Shown in pieces: positions 10,235 to 18,620 of a stretch of 47,160 nt of DNA. Location of the stretch: the IMG/VR virus record IMGVR_UViG_3300020411_001166, positions 1 through 47,160 of that record, one strand, 5' to 3'. The position numbers and the translations under genes are program-made. The stretch's first letter is position 1; the number at the start of each line of letters is the position of its first letter. Source of the DNA: a virus. The notes beneath the pieces were generated by a model, which was not told the origin of the DNA, searched no databases, and worked only from the letters and a program-made list of their open reading frames with translations.

Positions 10235-10262
10235 CTGATATTTGAAGCATTTTGTTTTTTTT

Positions 10263-10274
10263 CTAAGGCCTTAG
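10263..10274. repeat. 12-bp perfect palindrome in the chaperone leader
   Basis: CTAAGGCCTTAG equals its own reverse complement. It lies in the 218-bp non-coding stretch between tail tube and chaperone genes (10181-10398). It could be an operator for a dimeric regulator or a small RNA stem. A TATATG-containing AT-rich stretch nearby (about 10284-10296) might be a promoter element, but I cannot support it further. Confidence 0.3.
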
Positions 10275-10358
10275 GATGGTCGTTTTTTCATATACCATAC
10301 GCTTCAATACCCACCTATTCATAGAATTGGCCCTTGAAATAGTCCACCCCCATGCAAT

Positions 10359-10365
10359 AAAAAAA
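10359..10365 (-). terminator. Possible oligo-U transcription terminator after tail tube gene
   Basis: The RNA strand has a run of seven U about 35 bases after the tail tube stop. Archaeal RNA polymerases terminate on short U tracts without needing a hairpin. It sits at the start of the only non-coding gap above 200 bp, where an operon break is most likely. Weak evidence on its own. Confidence 0.3.
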
Positions 10366-10398
10366 TCATATTTGTACAAATACTCTTTTCAATGAATA

Positions 10399-11841
10399 TT
10401 ACCCTATAATAATCCATTTACCCTTATACTTACAAGAGGTAAGTTTGCGAGCAGAAATTGTTGCGCTCACTTCGATTGGGCCTTTATCATCTGGGAATGG
10501 AACTTCTAAAGATTGAATAATGTAGTCATCTAATTCTATTTCTATATAGTCGTTAGAATCTTTTTCAAATCTTAACTTAATAGTTCCGTTATCATCATTA
10601 TATTCATCCTGTTGTCGTAATTCATACCATAATTTAGTATCTGTAATTAATAACGATAAAGACAATTCATATGTTCTTTGGCCCGGAACATGAGCAGACA
10701 TTACTTCACGGCTTGTATTACCTACAAATCTTTGTGGTGTAATATTATTGTTTATAGTTAATGTACCTGATTTAACTCTAGCATAGTTTTGACCGAATAA
10801 TGTAATTGTGCCGTCAGAAAACATATATGGAATGTTATCATTTGCATTATAATTAAACAGTGTAGTAGTTCCGCCAACACCTTGAATCTTTCTATGTGGT
10901 GCATAAGCAGTTGGCGAATCAAAAGCCCTTCTACTAACTAAGTCCATTGAACATTTTAATTCTTGGCTTTCTTCAAAAGACATTGTAAATGTATTTACTT
11001 GGCATCCTGTAAATACTCTTGAATACATATCTGTTCCATCGGTAGAATCTACAACTAAATCAGTATTAGACGCTTTATTATAACTTACATCTAAAGCGAA
11101 AGAAGGTAAATCATCTCCATTTGATTCTGAAAATGTATATGTTATTGCACTATCAGAAGTTAATTTTAACATACTTCCATCAGCAGTGCTTGTTTCTGGA
11201 CATAATAGGTCATTTTCACGTCTATGTAATGTTTTATTAGTATCATCATAATATACTCTACCATTATCTGCATTAGCCGCTAATGTTCTTCCGCCATCTT
11301 GTGTTGCGCTGAATGTTTTTGTTCCTAATGCATAGTAAAGCCATGTTCCATTGTTTAGTGAAATATCTAAAGAACCACCACTAACTGTTTCAGCACCTTT
11401 GAATTGGTGTGAAAAGTTTCTTGTTCCCGATACTGCTAAGTTTAACTGTTTCATTTCAGCATCTACAGTAAATGGCGTAAATGTATTAACAAGACCTAAC
11501 CAATTATCAGATAATAAAGTTTCTTTTTCTGATATTTGTGCGGCAGGTACAGGTGCGCCAAATTGTAAAATTGTTGCTGAAAGACTACCTGTAAGACTCG
11601 TTGTTGCTTCAATAGTTAAAGTAGTATCTGAATTTGTAGTAATAGTATGATATTCAATATTATTTGAACCATCTTCTAATTTAAGTCTACAACCTACATA
11701 TAAATCATCTACAAGTTTTATACCCGCATTATTATGTGTTACCACCCTACTACTTTGAGTTGCACCAGAACCCAAATAAATATCACTTTCCGGCACTAAT
11801 GTTACTTGCGTTCCTGCCCCTACATATATTTCATTACTCAT
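10399..11841 (-). CDS. Major tail tube protein
   Basis: 480 aa, ATG after AGGTGATTAG. It is beta-rich, low in Lys and high in Thr, Ser and Asn, with a C-terminal PFPDDKGPIEVSATISARKL strand pair typical of tube subunits. Residues about 150-172 (AETVSGGSLDISLNNGTWLY) fit the tube-family core. It follows the tail terminator and precedes the chaperones. At 480 aa it is longer than simple tube proteins, so one or more added Ig-like or surface domains are likely. No sheath gene neighbours it, which argues for a non-contractile tail. Confidence 0.65.
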   Translation of the reverse strand: MSNEIYVGAGTQVTLVPESDIYLGSGATQSSRVVTHNNAGIKLVDDLYVGCRLKLEDGSNNIEYHTITTNSDTTLTIEATTSLTGSLSATILQFGAPVPAAQISEKETLLSDNWLGLVNTFTPFTVDAEMKQLNLAVSGTRNFSHQFKGAETVSGGSLDISLNNGTWLYYALGTKTFSATQDGGRTLAANADNGRVYYDDTNKTLHRRENDLLCPETSTADGSMLKLTSDSAITYTFSESNGDDLPSFALDVSYNKASNTDLVVDSTDGTDMYSRVFTGCQVNTFTMSFEESQELKCSMDLVSRRAFDSPTAYAPHRKIQGVGGTTTLFNYNANDNIPYMFSDGTITLFGQNYARVKSGTLTINNNITPQRFVGNTSREVMSAHVPGQRTYELSLSLLITDTKLWYELRQQDEYNDDNGTIKLRFEKDSNDYIEIELDDYIIQSLEVPFPDDKGPIEVSATISARKLTSCKYKGKWIIIG

Positions 11842-11849
11842 CTAATCAC

Positions 11850-12398
11850 CTAAACATTTCTTCCAAATCTATTTAATTTAACGGACATTTTATATCCTAA
11901 AAGTCTTTTATTTCTGTCGTTTGCTTCACTTCTGCCTGTTATTTCAATTAATTCTGCGCTATCTTCAATAGTTCCTGTATTACTTGAATCGTCTGAATAG
12001 TCTATTGCTGGATTACCATTTGAATAAACCTTAGGTCGAAGGGCGTTCCTCTCTATAATGAAACGAGCAATCTGATATAAACTTTGTAGTCTAGTCCTTG
12101 AATATGTTAGGTCAGCCCAATCTTTCTGATGTAAAACTCTAAGATGTAGTGTAAAATTATATTCTTCATTTCTAACTGATTTATCAATAGTGGGGTGTGT
12201 TAATGAACTACCTTCCTCAAATACAACAATAACTGCATTTTGGTCTGCATCATATCTTCTTCCTTTTCCCGGCTCTAAACTTCTAATATCAATAAAGGTC
12301 GGTACTACTCTATGTTGTGCTTCTCCCGCTTTATTGTTAGTAGCAACATTTGACCAATTGTCGTTTAATAGACGAATAATAAATGTTACTTCATCCAT
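11850..12398 (-). CDS. Tail terminator / tail completion protein
   Basis: 182 aa, ATG with AGGTTGGG upstream. An early helix (FIIRLLNDNW), strands carrying VVPTFIDIRSLEPGKGRRYD, and a central YNFTLHLRVLHQKDW strand-helix pattern resemble tail terminator (gpU-like) or neck proteins. It sits between connector-type genes and the tail tube gene, where this ring protein is normally coded. Assignment rests mainly on position and size. Confidence 0.5.
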   Translation of the reverse strand: MDEVTFIIRLLNDNWSNVATNNKAGEAQHRVVPTFIDIRSLEPGKGRRYDADQNAVIVVFEEGSSLTHPTIDKSVRNEEYNFTLHLRVLHQKDWADLTYSRTRLQSLYQIARFIIERNALRPKVYSNGNPAIDYSDDSSNTGTIEDSAELIEITGRSEANDRNKRLLGYKMSVKLNRFGRNV

Positions 12399-12604
12399 TA
12401 TTTACCCAACCTAAATGCTTCATTTCTTTCTTTAGCCATCGTTGCAAAAAGTTTTGTATAAAAATCATTAGTAATATCTTCTTCTAATTTTTCAGGACTA
12501 AATACATAATCTCTATATGGACTATTCAACATAACTTCCCATGCTTCTATTTTAAGCCGAATAATTTCTTCTCTTTGTTTTATCATTATGCTACTTTCTA
12601 ACAC
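12398..12604 (-). CDS. Small helical protein of the neck region
   Basis: 68 aa beginning with a GTG placed seven bases after AGGTGATATT (next in-frame ATG is residue 7). The product is almost wholly helical with alternating charge. It overlaps the next gene start by one base (TAATG). Location between two connector-type genes suggests a head-tail joining role, but no family is recognised. Confidence 0.5.
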   Translation of the reverse strand: MLESSIMIKQREEIIRLKIEAWEVMLNSPYRDYVFSPEKLEEDITNDFYTKLFATMAKERNEAFRLGK

Positions 12605-12612
12605 AATATCAC

Positions 12613-13722
12613 CTAATCAATAAAATGTATTAGTTGTTTTTTACCGTCAATGATTGCTTTTGCTTCTTGCATTAATATATCATGTTTAGTCTTTAAGTCA
12701 ATATTTGCACCTGTTTCATTAATTAATATTGTATTATCATCATGTACTAATATTTCAGCGGCAACCATTTTTGTGGCGGCTTCGTGAATACTTGCAGGAA
12801 CTCTCTTTGAACCACGAATATAAGTTACTTTAACTGAATGAGGCATTAAATATGGATAATCTTGTCTAAAGAATATTTTTCCTTCTCCGTCTAAAGTCCA
12901 AAAATCTTCCCTTCTACCATAGTTTTCTTTATCATCAAAAGAAGAAGAAGATGTTGTTCCATGTGTAGCAGTTATCGTACAAATAGTACCTGCATCTTTA
13001 GGAAGTAAAGATGATATTTTAACAGAAGTTCCATTATGGCTAGGAGAAGCATAAAAGAAATCAGATATATTTCTTGTTACTCCACCACCATTAGGTGCAT
13101 CTGTTATCTCTTTAATTGATGTTTCTCCTGTAAATCTTGCAGTATCGGCAGGATATTTTTCATTTATAGCATCACAAATTTGTTTAACTGTTGTTTCTTG
13201 ACCAAACAAATCATAAAAACCATTTGCTTGTCCTTTTGTTAATACGAATCTATAACCTGTATCTGCATCACTACCTACTCCTAAAGTTATAGTAAATGTT
13301 CCATTAACTGCATCTGCAGGGGGTGTATATTCAACCATTGCTGAAGCAAGGTCTTCATAAGCATCACCTTTATAAACTTCTAATCTAATTATTTTTTGTA
13401 TTTTAGTACTATTTAATTGAATGAAACCAACATAGTCTTTCCAATAAGTTAGGGGATAAGATTGTAATTGCCAAGCATCAAAGTTATGAGTTTCTTTTTC
13501 TATGATTTCAGGCCTGTAACTTAATTTAATACTTTCATCAATTCTTCCTTCGACCCTTTTTATTATTTTACCAACAGTAGCAATACTTGGAGTAGATGAA
13601 TTTGTAAAAGCCCCTACTTGTAATAAATCAGAAACTTCTGTATGAGATGTATAATAACCTATACCTGATGTATAATTTGCTAATGCACCTGCTACATAAT
13701 CACTGTCTGATTTAATCGTCAT
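12613..13722 (-). CDS. Head-tail connector / adaptor protein with inserted beta domain
   Basis: 369 aa, ATG after AAGTGATATA. The N-terminal part (TVGKIIKRVEGRIDESIKLS, about residues 50-70) and a C-terminal helix (HEAATKMVAAEILVHDDN) look like the split helical bundle of gp6/gp15-like adaptors. Between them is a long Gly/Thr/Asp-rich beta region of roughly 200 residues with the pattern of an inserted domain, so the protein is about three times the usual adaptor length. Position after head genes and before tail genes fits. Confidence 0.5.
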   Translation of the reverse strand: MTIKSDSDYVAGALANYTSGIGYYTSHTEVSDLLQVGAFTNSSTPSIATVGKIIKRVEGRIDESIKLSYRPEIIEKETHNFDAWQLQSYPLTYWKDYVGFIQLNSTKIQKIIRLEVYKGDAYEDLASAMVEYTPPADAVNGTFTITLGVGSDADTGYRFVLTKGQANGFYDLFGQETTVKQICDAINEKYPADTARFTGETSIKEITDAPNGGGVTRNISDFFYASPSHNGTSVKISSLLPKDAGTICTITATHGTTSSSSFDDKENYGRREDFWTLDGEGKIFFRQDYPYLMPHSVKVTYIRGSKRVPASIHEAATKMVAAEILVHDDNTILINETGANIDLKTKHDILMQEAKAIIDGKKQLIHFID

Positions 13723-13726
13723 TATA

Positions 13727-14794
13727 TCACTTTCCTAATATTCTCTTTAATTTATTAAATTGTCCTCTTAGATAATAATGAAATGCTAAATGGTCATTTT
13801 TAACATAGTCTTTAACTACACCTTTACGTTGTCTTTTTGGCATTGAAAATTTACTTCTTCTTTCTTTACCACTAAGCGGTTTACCACCTATACCTGTACC
13901 ACCCATATCAATTGCCCAAGATGAAATCTCTTTATGCATTGCACCTATATCTCTTTTACCTGATTCAGACACATCAATACTATTCAGTTCATATACTCCA
14001 TATACTCTTAAAACATTTTTAATCTCTTCTGAACTATATGTTCCATCCTTAGTCCTTTCAATTTCTTTTTCATATTCTTTCTTTGGTATCGGTACTAATG
14101 GTGAGATATCTACTTCTATATTATTAACTTTATTAACAGGTGTTAAAGAATAATATAGTTTTTCTTTAAATTGTATGCTTAAATCTATTAACTGTGTAAT
14201 ATCAAATTTAATATCTTTTTCACTTTCAATAAAATTATTGTTATTTAAAACAGATTCATCATATGAAGAATCATCAGTAGCATGAACAATTGTTCCTATT
14301 TTTCTTTCTACTTTAGGTGCAGAATCTTCAATATCTCTTAATCTATATTTTTTATATAAAAATTCTGCGGCTTCATTTGGTTCATTTTCCGGTGTAAAAT
14401 ATTTAGTAATAAATTCTTTATGTTTTTTAAGATAAGAAATTTTTGGAAGTCTTTTTTTCTGAATTAAATGTTCTTCTAACCTATTTTGTCCTATTCTACC
14501 TAAATCATATAATCTAAAATAATAAAGTAATTTTAATCTTTCCAATTCTTCAAATTCTATTTGTTTATATTCATTTATTTTTTCTTTAAGTTCTTTTTCA
14601 TCAAATTCATCTGATAATTTAGAAGAAATAAAATCTTCAGGTGTATCAATATCTCTATACTTATAAATTGTATCAATTTCATCTAGTATTTTTTGTTCAT
14701 CTGAATTTAATTCAGATTGTTGTTTAAAGGTAATATCCCTATTAACAATATTAACAGGTTTTTGATTAGGTCTTAATATTGCATCAAAATTCAT
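13727..14794 (-). CDS. Unknown structural-region protein, 355 aa
   Basis: ATG after GAGGTTTTATT. The first 180 residues are highly charged and helical, the end is very basic (SKFSMPKRQRKGVV and later FNKLKRILGK). It may contact DNA or act in head completion; no family is recognised. Its N-terminus, MNFDAILRP, loosely fits the shared tag of upstream cargo genes (compare MNFFDLLKK), which may be chance. It lies in the head-tail junction block. Confidence 0.5.
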   Translation of the reverse strand: MNFDAILRPNQKPVNIVNRDITFKQQSELNSDEQKILDEIDTIYKYRDIDTPEDFISSKLSDEFDEKELKEKINEYKQIEFEELERLKLLYYFRLYDLGRIGQNRLEEHLIQKKRLPKISYLKKHKEFITKYFTPENEPNEAAEFLYKKYRLRDIEDSAPKVERKIGTIVHATDDSSYDESVLNNNNFIESEKDIKFDITQLIDLSIQFKEKLYYSLTPVNKVNNIEVDISPLVPIPKKEYEKEIERTKDGTYSSEEIKNVLRVYGVYELNSIDVSESGKRDIGAMHKEISSWAIDMGGTGIGGKPLSGKERRSKFSMPKRQRKGVVKDYVKNDHLAFHYYLRGQFNKLKRILGK

Positions 14795-14803
14795 AATAAA
14801 ACC

Positions 14804-15511
14804 TCAATAATATTTTTCAAGACCTGCCTCTTTAAACATTTCTTCCATTAATTTACTTATTTCTAAATCTATCCTTATTGAATTAACCGCATTATCAGTT
14901 TTAATTACATCTATTTTAGAATAATCATCAACATTATTAATTATTTTTTGTAATGCAACAGAATATGGTTTATTATTTGAAGCAGATTCCCAAAGCAACC
15001 CTGTATTAACATTACCAGAAGCGAATGCTACTTCTGATACAAACTCATTACGCTGAACATATTGGTTTAAGGTAATGTTGGGTTGAGTTAAATCGCTTTT
15101 AATTTCTTTGAACGTGTTTATTGCTCTACCTTCTTTACTTTTATTATCTTCAGTAATTATTCCATGATATTGTTTAGATAAAATTTCTTCTAAAAAATCT
15201 TCAATAGATATTTCTGAAAGTAAATTCCACGCTGAATCAATAAATTTCTGATATGTTTTTTTATTGAATCTAATTTCATTATTTTCTTTTGCTACTAATT
15301 CCATTTTATCAGCATTAAGATATATTTTAGAATGTTTTTCTACATTCACATTCTGCTTTAGAGAAACGGGTGCAATCAACATTTTTAACATTAATTTAAA
15401 TAATGGATTATTTTTGTTGTTTTCTTGGCCCGCCTCTAATTGCATTTCTTCTCCTAATGATATATTTTTACCTCTATAGGTAATCTTAGTATTAGGAATT
15501 ATTACAGTCAT
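14804..15511 (-). CDS. Unknown structural-region protein, 235 aa
   Basis: ATG with AAGTGATTAA. Strand-rich start (TVIIPNTKITYRGKNISLG) followed by helices; no cysteines or recognisable motif. It lies between a Gln-rich protein and the charged 355-aa protein with short spacers, so it is surely co-transcribed with head-completion genes. A neck or head-fibre role is possible but not shown. Confidence 0.5.
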   Translation of the reverse strand: MTVIIPNTKITYRGKNISLGEEMQLEAGQENNKNNPLFKLMLKMLIAPVSLKQNVNVEKHSKIYLNADKMELVAKENNEIRFNKKTYQKFIDSAWNLLSEISIEDFLEEILSKQYHGIITEDNKSKEGRAINTFKEIKSDLTQPNITLNQYVQRNEFVSEVAFASGNVNTGLLWESASNNKPYSVALQKIINNVDDYSKIDVIKTDNAVNSIRIDLEISKLMEEMFKEAGLEKYY

Positions 15512-15519
15512 TTAATCAC

Positions 15520-16239
15520 TTAAGCCAACCAAGCGGCCCATGCCGCACCTTTTTGAATTAAATTACCAATACCTAAACCTGAACCGGGCGGTGTATAAGT
15601 TGGTTGTCCTGTATTTGGGTCTATCCAATAAGGATTACCCATTGTATCATAACCATTAGGTGCAACCGGATAACCCGATGGATTGTTAAATGCTTGTTGT
15701 TGTTGCATCATTACGTTATTTGCTTGAACAATTGGATTACCACCACTTATCTGTGAAGGATTTAATCCACCTGCATTTACTTGACCTTGAGGCATTTGAC
15801 CTTGTGGTAATTGTGGTTGTTGTGCGCCTACTTGATTTGTTTGGAATCCTTGTGATTCTAAATATTGTTGTTTAGCCATTTTTCTTTGCATAATAACTTC
15901 TGTATTTAATGCTGATGCTAATAAATTTTGTAAATCTAATTGAATATTTGCCGCAGTTATTTGTTCAAATTCTCTTATTGAATCTGGATGAACTTCTAAA
16001 TCACCCGTTGGATTAGAATTGAATTTTAATTGAACTAATTGTCTACTTACTACTCTTTCAACAACATCTTCTAATAATTGTTCAAATGCAGTTAAAAACA
16101 TTTCACCGTGATAAGTAAAAAATTCTTCTACATGATTTTCTTGTAATGTTAAAAGATTATTCATTACCTTAAAGTCGGCTTGACCCTGTGCAGTTATTTG
16201 TTGCGCTAAGTTTTTATTGCTTGTTCCTAATAAACCCAT
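15520..16239 (-). CDS. Gln/Pro-rich virion-type protein, 239 aa
   Basis: I choose the ATG at 16239, spaced from AAGGTGAATAAA, over a GTG nine bases upstream. Residues 1-135 are helical with many Glu, Gln and Leu. Residues about 140-225 are low-complexity Gln, Asn, Gly and Pro, and the last 20 residues are hydrophobic (GIGNLIQKGAAWAAWLA). The layout, helical body, flexible linker, hydrophobic end, would suit membrane or capsid anchoring. It follows the zinc protein and GTPase genes. Confidence 0.5.
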   Translation of the reverse strand: MGLLGTSNKNLAQQITAQGQADFKVMNNLLTLQENHVEEFFTYHGEMFLTAFEQLLEDVVERVVSRQLVQLKFNSNPTGDLEVHPDSIREFEQITAANIQLDLQNLLASALNTEVIMQRKMAKQQYLESQGFQTNQVGAQQPQLPQGQMPQGQVNAGGLNPSQISGGNPIVQANNVMMQQQQAFNNPSGYPVAPNGYDTMGNPYWIDPNTGQPTYTPPGSGLGIGNLIQKGAAWAAWLA

Positions 16240-16240
16240 T

Positions 16241-16921
16241 TTATTCACCTTCTTTTTCTAATATTGGTTCTTCAATAGTTTTAATTTTAGTTTCTTCGGT
16301 TAAAAGTTGTAAAATTCTTTTATTCAAAGTTTGACTCTCTATTGTTAGTCTAAATAATTCATCTTCTTTTGTTTCATTAATCATGGTTGGGGGTTTAATG
16401 CCCCACCCCAATGTCGCTAATGACTCAATATCGGATTGCCTTAATGAAGTTAGCGGCCCAGATTGTAACATTTTAGGCACTTTGGGTTTAGGAATATATG
16501 AACTAAATTCTAAACCGTGTTCATCAGCAATTATTTGTTGCTCTAACATTTCGTATTGGCGATGTAATGCTGAATGTTTATCACAATATGTTCCTCTCAT
16601 CGGATAACCCTTTCTAACTTTATGTAAAGGTATTGTTGGCCTCATTGGGTCAGAAGCATCCCATACTTTATGTGTTCCACAAACAACACATCTATCTTTA
16701 GTATTAAATTTATATCCATATTTTATACCTAAAAATTTCTTTCTTTCAGGCCAAAGAATTTTAATCATTTCTTTAACCTGTTTTTTAGGCTTACTACTAA
16801 TGTAATCATGTGTAATAACAGGGCCAGCCGCTCTTGCAAATTTAATTGGTGGTAAAAAAGGATTTGCTACAGTAGCATTTGTAGCACCAATTAATGAAGG
16901 AGGGTTGTATTGAATAGTCAT
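16241..16921 (-). CDS. Zinc-binding protein, 226 aa
   Basis: Start ATG overlaps the stop of the preceding micro-ORF (TAATG) and follows GGAGGT. Cys78 and Cys81 (CVVC) with Cys113 and His116 (CDKH) form a plausible treble-clef or ribbon zinc site, spaced by a Pro/Arg-rich loop. The C-terminal third is helical and acidic. I recognise no named family. It is wedged between the GTPase and the Gln-rich protein and probably works with them. Confidence 0.55.
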   Translation of the reverse strand: MTIQYNPPSLIGATNATVANPFLPPIKFARAAGPVITHDYISSKPKKQVKEMIKILWPERKKFLGIKYGYKFNTKDRCVVCGTHKVWDASDPMRPTIPLHKVRKGYPMRGTYCDKHSALHRQYEMLEQQIIADEHGLEFSSYIPKPKVPKMLQSGPLTSLRQSDIESLATLGWGIKPPTMINETKEDELFRLTIESQTLNKRILQLLTEETKIKTIEEPILEKEGE

Positions 16922-16983
16922 TATTCATACCTCCATATATATCCAATTGAAGAATTATCTTCATCTATTTGTGTTAAGTTCAT
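16921..16983 (-). CDS. 20-aa micro-ORF upstream of zinc protein
   Basis: MNLTQIDEDNSSIGYIWRYE with a perfect GGTGATTAA-ATG start; its TAA overlaps the next ATG. The strong start signal and coupled junction suggest real translation or translational coupling. Its end, SIGYIWRYE, resembles SIGYAWYW of another micro-ORF at 41.4 kb. Confidence 0.5.
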   Translation of the reverse strand: MNLTQIDEDNSSIGYIWRYE

Positions 16984-16992
16984 TTAATCACC

Positions 16993-17661
16993 TTAATAAT
17001 CGTTAATCATCGTTGTTATTCCTCTATAAACCATTTCTGAATCAGACTTTGCACTTACTATATATTTAAAACATGGTATTCCTCTATCATTTAATTTAGT
17101 CATACCGTCTTTAAATGCATCAAATATAGGGTGTTTTTGTATATCATCATAAGGGTATCTATCTTTCCATAAATCAAATTTATTTGCCCAAATTCCTACT
17201 GCTACGGGATAATCATGTTTTTTCTTTTTTTGTCTTTTATTAATAGAATCCCAATAAGGAGAACATATAGCATCAACTAAAAAAGTCCAACATAATTGTT
17301 GCTCAATATCATAGTGTTTATCCATATGTCTATCATCAATCATAAAAATAATATATTTAGTTTTTCTACTTTTCATGTCTTGTAGCCATTCCCCCCAATA
17401 TAATGTTTCACCCCCAATATCTGATGTTTTGATTGTATGTTGGTCGCCGTCTATTTTAATAGTTTTTCTTGTTGCTCTATTTCTTCCTACAGTTCTATCT
17501 TTAATATCTGGTACTTCGCCTCTTGTTCTTAATTGATGATGCATTGTTGTTTTACCTACTTGAGTTGCCCCATATACTCCAAATGGTATTGCATGAACTT
17601 TTTTCCAAAATAAACTAACTTGCTCAGCCATCAATATAACAAAGCCCGTCATTAAAGACAT
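16993..17661 (-). CDS. Ras/Arf-like small GTPase
   Basis: 222 aa with the full set of G motifs: P-loop GATQVGKT (residues 31-38), a switch I Thr region after TVGRNRAT, DIGG (81-84) for G3, NKFD (160-163) for guanine specificity and SAK (203-205) for G5. Order and spacing match small GTPases; an insert of about 30 residues with a KRQKKKK patch lies before G4. The G3 glutamine position is Glu85 after DIGG. The N-terminus is hydrophobic (GFVILMAEQVSLFWKK) and could bind membrane. It is directly preceded in the operon by two membrane protein genes. A signalling or membrane-remodelling role is inference. Confidence 0.8.
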   Translation of the reverse strand: MSLMTGFVILMAEQVSLFWKKVHAIPFGVYGATQVGKTTMHHQLRTRGEVPDIKDRTVGRNRATRKTIKIDGDQHTIKTSDIGGETLYWGEWLQDMKSRKTKYIIFMIDDRHMDKHYDIEQQLCWTFLVDAICSPYWDSINKRQKKKKHDYPVAVGIWANKFDLWKDRYPYDDIQKHPIFDAFKDGMTKLNDRGIPCFKYIVSAKSDSEMVYRGITTMINDY

Positions 17662-17664
17662 AAA

Positions 17665-17892
17665 CTAACCCAACAAATGATTCCATAAATTAACCGTTCC
17701 ATTCCATGCACCCGCGTATAAGTTATATCCAAATAAACTTATACCGTGTCCTATAAAAAAGGACACAACACTACAAACTGTAGCCCAAAAATAAAATCTT
17801 GCTCTTAAAAACCAAATATCTGCTGAATGTGCTCTTTGCAAATCATATGCTAAAGTAGATTCATCAAAACCAAAGGTTAAAGCATCTAACAT
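17665..17892 (-). CDS. Small single-span membrane protein
   Basis: 75 aa. One strongly hydrophobic aromatic segment near residues 33-57 (FYFWATVCSVVSFFIGHGIS) is preceded by Arg-rich HSADIWFLRARF, suggesting a cytoplasmic N-terminus. ATG after GGAGTAGATTAA. It sits three bases before the GTPase start region, and I infer a functional pair. Could be a virion membrane-interaction protein. Confidence 0.6.
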   Translation of the reverse strand: MLDALTFGFDESTLAYDLQRAHSADIWFLRARFYFWATVCSVVSFFIGHGISLFGYNLYAGAWNGTVNLWNHLLG

Positions 17893-17897
17893 TTAAT

Positions 17898-18302
17898 CTA
17901 CTCCAATTTCGCTAAGAAAGAAGGAGAAACCCCCCTTGCTTCTTCTTGTGGTTGTTGGATATAAGATGGAGGTGGTTGGACATAATTTGTTTGATTATTC
18001 TGATTAAGAGATGTAAGAATTTTTTCTCTTTGTTGTTCATCTCTTTGTTTTTTTGCCCAATATCCGGCTATTCTTCTATCTAAAAGAATCATCTCTATTC
18101 TGTCGTTTAAGGCTAAATCAAATACCGCCTTCATAACTAAAATACCACCAATCGTTAGTAAACCAAATACTAACGCATCAGCGTAATCATTAAAACCAAT
18201 CATAAATCCATATTTAGAATAGAAATATACATTCGTTCCACTTATCGCACCTACAAATAAAATAGTCATTACTAATTTTGTGTCTTTTTCTAATGCTGGC
18301 AT
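17898..18302 (-). CDS. Two-span membrane protein
   Basis: 134 aa from the ATG at 18302, which has GAGGGAT at proper distance; a TTG twelve bases upstream is less likely. Two hydrophobic segments (about residues 10-31 and 44-65) are separated by an aromatic loop. The rest is a charged helix (WAKKQRDEQQREK) and a Pro/Gln-rich tail. The hairpin-with-tail layout would place both ends on the same side. Next to another membrane protein and the GTPase. Confidence 0.6.
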   Translation of the reverse strand: MPALEKDTKLVMTILFVGAISGTNVYFYSKYGFMIGFNDYADALVFGLLTIGGILVMKAVFDLALNDRIEMILLDRRIAGYWAKKQRDEQQREKILTSLNQNNQTNYVQPPPSYIQQPQEEARGVSPSFLAKLE

Positions 18303-18310
18303 AAAATCCC

Positions 18311-18607
18311 TCAATAATATTCAACTGAATATGCAATTGTTCCTGTTACTACAACATAAACTCCTTCTGCGGCAATTACCCCATGCATATCAAATTCAAA
18401 ATTATTAGCACCATTTTGTGATGTTCCGCCAACAAACATTCTAGTAATTTCTTTTTTACCAGATGTTGTTGCGGTTGATGAATCATAAACTTTAATATCG
18501 CCTGTTGTCGAACTGTTCCCCATAACTCGCACAGACGCTATCCTTGTTCTACCACTTGAAACTACTTTTGATGCAGTTAATACTCCACTTGAATTACAAC
18601 TAACCAT
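18311..18607 (-). CDS. Small beta-rich virion protein
   Basis: 98 aa from the ATG at 18607 (GAGGT six bases upstream; an alternative ATG six bases earlier is too close to it). Alternating strands rich in Ser, Thr, Gly and Val, with FEFDMHGVIAAEGVYVVVTG near the end. This pattern is frequent in small surface or decoration proteins of marine tailed phages. It lies two genes after the capsid and decoration genes. Confidence 0.5.
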   Translation of the reverse strand: MVSCNSSGVLTASKVVSSGRTRIASVRVMGNSSTTGDIKVYDSSTATTSGKKEITRMFVGGTSQNGANNFEFDMHGVIAAEGVYVVVTGTIAYSVEYY

Positions 18608-18620
18608 TTGCATACCTCAG

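Noticed and set aside
10300-10357. A 12-codon ORF (MGVDYFKGQFYE) in the tube-chaperone gap
   Set aside because: Very short, no ribosome binding site at proper distance and no coupling to a neighbour.
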